The position numbers and the translations under genes were made by a program. Of a DNA stretch of 64,000 nucleotides, positions 60,548-64,000 are shown piece by piece (positions within the stretch are counted from its first letter, which is position 1; each line of letters opens with the position of its first letter). The notes below the pieces were generated by a model. The model ran no database searches. It saw only the letters and a list, made by a program, of their open reading frames with translations, and was not told the origin of the DNA. The stretch comes from Ardenticatenaceae bacterium (lineage in GTDB: Bacteria; Chloroflexota; Anaerolineae; Promineifilales; Promineifilaceae): positions 248,001 to 312,000 of the forward strand of contig JACKBX010000006.1 in assembly GCA_020634375.1 (NCBI GenBank). Reading direction: 5' to 3'.

Positions 60548-61333
60548 ATGAATGGAGTTGATGTACAGTTTCGCAATGTGACGCAGGTGTTTGGCGCGTT
60601 GGTGGCGCTGCGCGAGGTGGAGCTGGCGGTGCAGCCGGGGGCGTTTGTGAGTATTGTCGGGCCGAGCGGCTGCGGCAAATCTACGCTGCTGCGGCTGGCG
60701 GCGGGGCTGCTCACGCCATCCGCCGGGGAAGCGCTGCTGGGCGGACGGCCGCCGCAGCAGCTGCGGGCGCAAAAGCAAATTGGCTGGATGGCGCAGCGTC
60801 CCGCGCTGCTGCCCTGGCGCACCGTGCGCCAAAACGTATTGTTACCACAACAATTAACAATGAATAATGAACAATTAACAATTAATGATTCACAATTCAT
60901 TATTCATTATTCCCCTGATGAGTTATTGAAACTGGTGGGTTTGTTCGAGTTTGCCGACGCTTATCCGCACACGCTTTCTGGCGGGATGCAGCAGCGGGCG
61001 GCGCTGGCGCGGATGCTGGCGATTGGCGCGTCACTGTGGCTGATGGATGAGCCATTTGCCGCGCTGGACGAGCTGACCCGCGAGTCGTTGGGCGGTGAAC
61101 TGTTGGCGCTGTGGCGGCAGTTTCGGCCAACGGTGCTGTGGGTAACACATCATCTAGCAGAGGCAGTGCGCCTCTCTGACCGCATCATTTTGCTTTCGCC
61201 GCGCCCCGGAATGATTTGCGGCGACATCCCCGTGACGCTGCCGCATCCCCGCGATGATACGGCTCCGGCGTTTCAAGATGTGCTGCGTCGCGCACGGTCT
61301 ATTTTGCAAGCGGAGGGCAACGGCCGTGTCTAA
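60548..61333 (+). CDS. NMT1-type ABC importer ATPase carrying an inserted repeat
   Basis: The 261-residue ATPase of the nitrate/sulfonate/taurine/pyrimidine importer group has Walker A GPSGCGKST, Q-loop WMAQRPALLPWRTV, signature LSGGMQQR, Walker B LWLMDEPFAALD and H-loop VTHHLAEAV. Residues 102-122 are low-complexity (LTMNNEQLTIND-like) and are encoded by a word repeat (60851-60911) inserted in frame in the helical subdomain before the signature. The protein may be tolerant of it, since all motifs stay intact. Its end overlaps the permease start. Confidence 0.85.
   Translation: MNGVDVQFRNVTQVFGALVALREVELAVQPGAFVSIVGPSGCGKSTLLRLAAGLLTPSAGEALLGGRPPQQLRAQKQIGWMAQRPALLPWRTVRQNVLLPQQLTMNNEQLTINDSQFIIHYSPDELLKLVGLFEFADAYPHTLSGGMQQRAALARMLAIGASLWLMDEPFAALDELTRESLGGELLALWRQFRPTVLWVTHHLAEAVRLSDRIILLSPRPGMICGDIPVTLPHPRDDTAPAFQDVLRRARSILQAEGNGRV
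60851..60911. repeat. Word repeat inserted in frame in an ABC ATPase gene
   Basis: AATGAATAATGAA (60859-60871) and its exact complement TTCATTATTCATT (60896-60908) flank further AACAATTAAC words. It is 61 bp of the same family that otherwise lies in spacers. Confidence 0.8.
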
Positions 61334-62132
61334 CCCCCCAGCCTCCATACCGCGCCGTGCCTCTGTGCCTTTCCGTCTCCGCGCCCCATCTGGGCGGGTG
61401 GTGGCTGTGCTGCTGGTGGGACTGGTGCTGGCGGGGTGGGAAACGGCCGTCACTCTTCTGCAAACCCCCGTCTACCTGGTTCCTGGCCCGTCGGCAATTG
61501 TGCGCTATTTGGCCGCGCACTGGCAGACGCTGCTGGCGGCGGGCGGCGTGACCCTGGCGGAGGCGATGACGGGGTTGGTGTTGGGAACGGCCGTTGGCCT
61601 CAGCCTCGCCGTTCTCATCACCTTTTGGGCGCGGCTGGAACAGGGCGTGCTGTCATTGGCGATTCTGGTCAAGTCCACGCCGGTGATTGCCATTGCGCCC
61701 ATCCTCACCATCTGGCTGGGCTTTGGCCCCGCGCCAAAGGTGGTGGTCACGGCGCTGCTCACCTTTTTCCCGGTGCTGGTCAATGCCCTTAGCGGCTTCC
61801 GTGATGTGGATGAGGCGATTGTGGAGTATTTGCGCTCTCTGGATGCCAGCCCCCGTGAGATTTTTTGGTATGCACGTTGGCCGGGCGCACGGCCGTATCT
61901 CTTTGCCGCGCTGAAAGTGGTCACGCCATTGGCGATGATTGCCGCTGTGGTGGCGGAGTGGATGGGTGCGTCCAGCGGCTTGGGGCGGCAGATGTGGCTG
62001 GCGTATGCCAACCTGAACATGCCGGGATTGTTTGCGGCCGTTTTCGTCCTTACCATCCTCTCTACCTCACTTTATCAGGGTGTGATGCGGTTGGAGGGGC
62101 GGTTGTCGTGGGAGGAGATTGGCGAGCAGTAA
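61326..62132 (+). CDS. NMT1-type ABC importer permease
   Basis: The 268-residue permease has about six transmembrane helices, a periplasmic-binding-protein-dependent loop (SPREIFWYARWPGARPYLFAAL, with DEAIVEYLRSLDA before it) and a hydrophobic N-terminal anchor. I chose the GTG at 61326, preceded by GGAGGG at 8 nt, overlapping the ATPase gene by 8 nt. An ATC/ATG earlier start would lie within the ATPase gene. Partner genes flank it on both sides. Confidence 0.88.
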   Translation: MSNPPASIPRRASVPFRLRAPSGRVVAVLLVGLVLAGWETAVTLLQTPVYLVPGPSAIVRYLAAHWQTLLAAGGVTLAEAMTGLVLGTAVGLSLAVLITFWARLEQGVLSLAILVKSTPVIAIAPILTIWLGFGPAPKVVVTALLTFFPVLVNALSGFRDVDEAIVEYLRSLDASPREIFWYARWPGARPYLFAALKVVTPLAMIAAVVAEWMGASSGLGRQMWLAYANLNMPGLFAAVFVLTILSTSLYQGVMRLEGRLSWEEIGEQ

Positions 62133-62222
62133 TCAGTAATCAGTATTCAGTAAGCAGTTTGCCGCTCACTGAATACTGATTACTGACTACTGAATACTGT
62201 TTACTGACCACTGAATACTGAA
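62129..62222. repeat. AATCAGT/ACTGATT word inverted repeat
   Basis: Left half CAGTAATCAGTATTCAGTA, right half TACTGATTACTGACTACTG, filling the gap before the binding-protein gene. The copy at 33272-33322 is shorter. Both lie between ABC transporter subunit genes, a possible processing site. Confidence 0.8.
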
Positions 62223-62238
62223 AAAGGAGAAGAACACA

Positions 62239-63207
62239 ATGAAACGATACATATTAATCATTCTATTCTTATTGCTGGCTGGCTGCGCAAAGGAGCCGGA
62301 GCCAATGACGATGACGTTTATGGCCGGGTTCAAGCCGCAGGCGAATTTGCCGTTTGTGGGCGTGTACGTGGCGCAGGAGAAGGGCTTTTTTGCCGACGAA
62401 GGGCTGACGGTGGACATCCAGCACTCGGCGGGCGGGGGCGAGCATTTGCAACTGCTGGCCGCCGGTGAGGTGCAGGTGACGACGCAGGATGCGGCCGTGC
62501 TGCTCAAACGTCGCGCTGATCCGGGGCTGCCGTTGGTCTCCATTGGCCTGATTGGGCAGCGCGGGCAGCAGGCGTTTGTCGCCCTGGCCGATTCCGGCAT
62601 TGCCACGCCCGCCGATTGGGAAGGGCATCTGGTGGGCTTTAAGGGCACGCCGCCGCCGGATTTATTTGCCATTATGGAGGCAACTGGCGTCAATGAGGAT
62701 GACGTGGAACTGGTGAATGTGGGCTTTGACCCGCGTGTGCTGGTGGAAGGGCTGGTGGATGTGTATCCGGTGTACAAATCAAATGAGCCGTTTACGCTGC
62801 GCAGTTGGGGGTACGATTTGGTGCAGTGGGATGCGGCCGATTATGGCGTACCCACACTGGGGCTGACCTATGTGGCGACGGAGGAGCTAATCGCTGAGAA
62901 CCCGGAGATGTTGGCGCGGTTTATGCGGGCGGCGATGCGCGGCATCGCTTACGCGCAGGAGAACCCGGACGAAGCGGTGCAGATCACGCTGAAATACGCC
63001 GAGGGCGCAGACCCAGAACTAATGCGCTTTATGCTGGATGCGGAATTGGCGGACTTTACCTCGCCGGTGACGGAGGCGAATGGGGTGGGTTGGCAAACAT
63101 CTGACCAATACCAGGCGCTGGCCGATATGCTGCTGACTTATGACGCCATCGCTGCGCCGGTGGATGTGTCGCAGGCGTTTACGAATCAGTTTTTGCAGCA
63201 GAAGTAG
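62239..63207 (+). CDS. NMT1/THI5-like ABC importer substrate-binding lipoprotein
   Basis: The 322-residue protein has a short signal with lipobox LLAGC and an NMT1-like domain. FKPQANLPFVGVYVAQEKGFF, QHSAGGGEHLQLLAAGEVQ and YPVYKSNEPF are shared with pyrimidine-precursor, taurine and riboflavin binding proteins. A thiamine-precursor or riboflavin-type ligand is possible, but no TPP or FMN riboswitch lies before the operon. AAAAAGGAGAAG precedes the ATG. Confidence 0.83.
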   Translation: MKRYILIILFLLLAGCAKEPEPMTMTFMAGFKPQANLPFVGVYVAQEKGFFADEGLTVDIQHSAGGGEHLQLLAAGEVQVTTQDAAVLLKRRADPGLPLVSIGLIGQRGQQAFVALADSGIATPADWEGHLVGFKGTPPPDLFAIMEATGVNEDDVELVNVGFDPRVLVEGLVDVYPVYKSNEPFTLRSWGYDLVQWDAADYGVPTLGLTYVATEELIAENPEMLARFMRAAMRGIAYAQENPDEAVQITLKYAEGADPELMRFMLDAELADFTSPVTEANGVGWQTSDQYQALADMLLTYDAIAAPVDVSQAFTNQFLQQK

Positions 63208-63238
63208 GGCGTGAAACGTGAAACGTAAAACGTGAAAG
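63208..63238. repeat. CGTGAAA-word half repeat
   Basis: A left arm only (CGTGAAACGTGAAACGTAAAACGTG) without its inverted right arm, after the binding-protein gene. Confidence 0.75.
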
Positions 63239-63269
63239 GCCGGGTTTCTCTCAGGAACCCGGTTTTTTT
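63238..63269 (+). terminator. Terminator after NMT1 ABC operon
   Basis: CCGGGTTTC pairs with GGAACCCGG around a CTCTCA-type loop (one mismatch near the loop) and TTTTTTTG follows. Confidence 0.85.
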
Positions 63270-63303
63270 GCGGCTGGTGATTGGCTTCTGCCAGTAGGGC
63301 GGA

Positions 63304-63366
63304 GATGAGAAGCCAGTAGGATGATGATGAGAAGCCAGTAGGATGATGATGAGAAGCCAGTGGGAC
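63304..63366. repeat. 22-bp tandem repeat, three copies
   Basis: The unit GATGAGAAGCCAGTAGGATGAT repeats at 63304, 63326 and 63348 with few changes. A shorter degenerate copy (CCAGTAGGGCGGA) precedes it. It lies between a terminator and ruvB and shows no spacers. Confidence 0.85.
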
Positions 63367-63449
63367 GGAGACAAGACGCCAGTGAGATGCCACAGATTAT
63401 TTGTAGGTCTCTTGCAACGTTATCTTATGCGTCATGTCTCATCATGACG

Positions 63450-63455
63450 TATAAT
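63450..63455 (+). promoter_or_regulatory. -10 box of ruvB, 8 bp from the start codon
   Basis: TATAAT lies so close to the ruvB ATG that the transcript would start at or next to the codon, a leaderless mRNA. No Shine-Dalgarno is visible upstream. A -35 match is weak. Confidence 0.5.
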
Positions 63456-63462
63456 CGCCGTG

Positions 63463-64000
63463 ATGAGTGACAAAATCCCGCCCAAACGACAAATTTCCCC
63501 CCAAACACAATCGGAAGATACCCGTCTTGCCGGTGTGCTGCGGCCGCAGCGATTGGTTGAATTCACTGGACAAGAGAAGATGAAGGCCAATCTTGCCATT
63601 TTGATTGAGGCGGCGCAGGCGCGGCAGGAGCCGCTTGACCACATCCTCTTTCATGGCCCGCCCGGTTTGGGCAAAACAACCCTGGCGCATGTGGTTGCCA
63701 ATGAGATGAATGTGAATGTGCGCATTACGGCCGGCCCGGCCATTGAACGGGCGGGTGATTTGGCGGCGATTTTGACGAATATGCGTGCCGGGGACATTTT
63801 GTTTATTGATGAGGTGCATCGGCTGGGGCGGGCGGTGGAGGAGATTTTGTATCCGGCAATGGAAGATTTTGTGCTGGATATTGTGGTGGGGAAGGGGCCG
63901 GGCGCGAAAAATGTGCGCCTGAAGCTGCCCAAATTTACGGTGATTGGGGCGACGACGCGGTTGGCGTTGATTACGGCACCGCTGCGGGCGCGGTTTGGTG
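63463..64000 (+). CDS. ruvB: Holliday junction branch-migration ATPase RuvB (3' end outside window)
   Basis: The visible 179 codons read RuvB: VLRPQRLVEFTGQEKMK, Walker A GPPGLGKTTLA (about residue 63-73), ITAGPAIERAGDLAAIL, Walker B LFIDEVHRLGRAVEE (about 117-131) and GATTRLALITAPLRARFG (sensor region) at the window edge. RuvB is the hexameric motor that drives branch migration with RuvA. ATG 63463 is chosen; a GTG lies one codon earlier. No ruvA or ruvC lies upstream. Confidence 0.95.
   Translation, partial: MSDKIPPKRQISPQTQSEDTRLAGVLRPQRLVEFTGQEKMKANLAILIEAAQARQEPLDHILFHGPPGLGKTTLAHVVANEMNVNVRITAGPAIERAGDLAAILTNMRAGDILFIDEVHRLGRAVEEILYPAMEDFVLDIVVGKGPGAKNVRLKLPKFTVIGATTRLALITAPLRARFG

Noticed and set aside
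63304..63366. CRISPR array
   Set aside because: The repeats are contiguous with no unique spacers, and no cas gene is in the window.

Overview
The window is gene-dense bacterial chromosome that most resembles a Chloroflexota genome of the Anaerolineae/Ardenticatenia type. This is an inference from Thr/Pro-rich linkers in secreted proteins, a DUF4388 (PATAN) plus small-GTPase pair, DUF3048 and LysM lipoprotein-like genes, tandem pst operons and very compact operons. I see no rRNA, no CRISPR array, no transposase and no integrase. Two genes are cut by the window ends: a LysM protein at the left and ruvB at the right.

Layout. 0-9.4 kb: LysM protein, tandem Nudix protein, 8-oxoguanine-deaminase-like amidohydrolase, tRNA-Leu, trigger factor and clpP (classic neighbours), then two secreted or membrane-anchored proteins. 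9.4-21.1 kb: a one-strand cluster behind a near-consensus promoter, with a PATAN protein, MglA-like GTPase, alpha/beta hydrolase, V4R-domain protein, left-handed-beta-helix protein, a protein matching the cyanobacterial acyl-ACP reductase family including its catalytic Cys, a response regulator, a giant GAF/PAS histidine kinase, a second response regulator and a hydrolase without its nucleophile. 21.1-29.9 kb: DUF3048 lipoprotein, M23/SH3/glycosidase-like fusion, FAH-family enzyme, tRNA-Asn, gpmI, a frameshifted small gene, a two-gene nuclease/zinc-finger cassette and a methyltransferase. 29.9-34.1 kb: a candidate structured RNA and an ABC-2 exporter split by an inverted SGNH gene. 34.1-44.5 kb: two complete, divergent phosphate (pst) systems with phoU; the minus-strand one has two different ATPases whose defects are complementary. 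44.6-49.0 kb: arsC, acetylpolyamine-amidohydrolase-like gene, small beta-sandwich proteins, P-loop ATPase, P1 peptidase, tRNA-His. 49.1-52.1 kb: an integron-like cassette with attC-like sites followed by 1 kb of non-coding hairpins. 52.1-64 kb: RNB ribonuclease, acyl-CoA ligase, pyrF, AEC permease, GbsR-like regulator, NmrA-like reductase, an IclR-PNPOx fusion, an NMT1-type ABC importer and ruvB.

Two DNA-level features run through the window. The palindrome ACGGCCGT occurs about 90 times by hand count where about one is expected. It is used in all three reading frames and is missing from AT-richer blocks that look acquired. Word-like inverted repeats (for example built on CGTGAAA, AATCAGT, GCTAA, AATGAA) occupy many short intergenic gaps, and one copy sits in frame inside an ABC ATPase gene.

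The strongest candidates for something new are the asymmetric PstB pair, the acyl-ACP-reductase-like signalling cluster, the iterated palindrome and the attC-like cassette.
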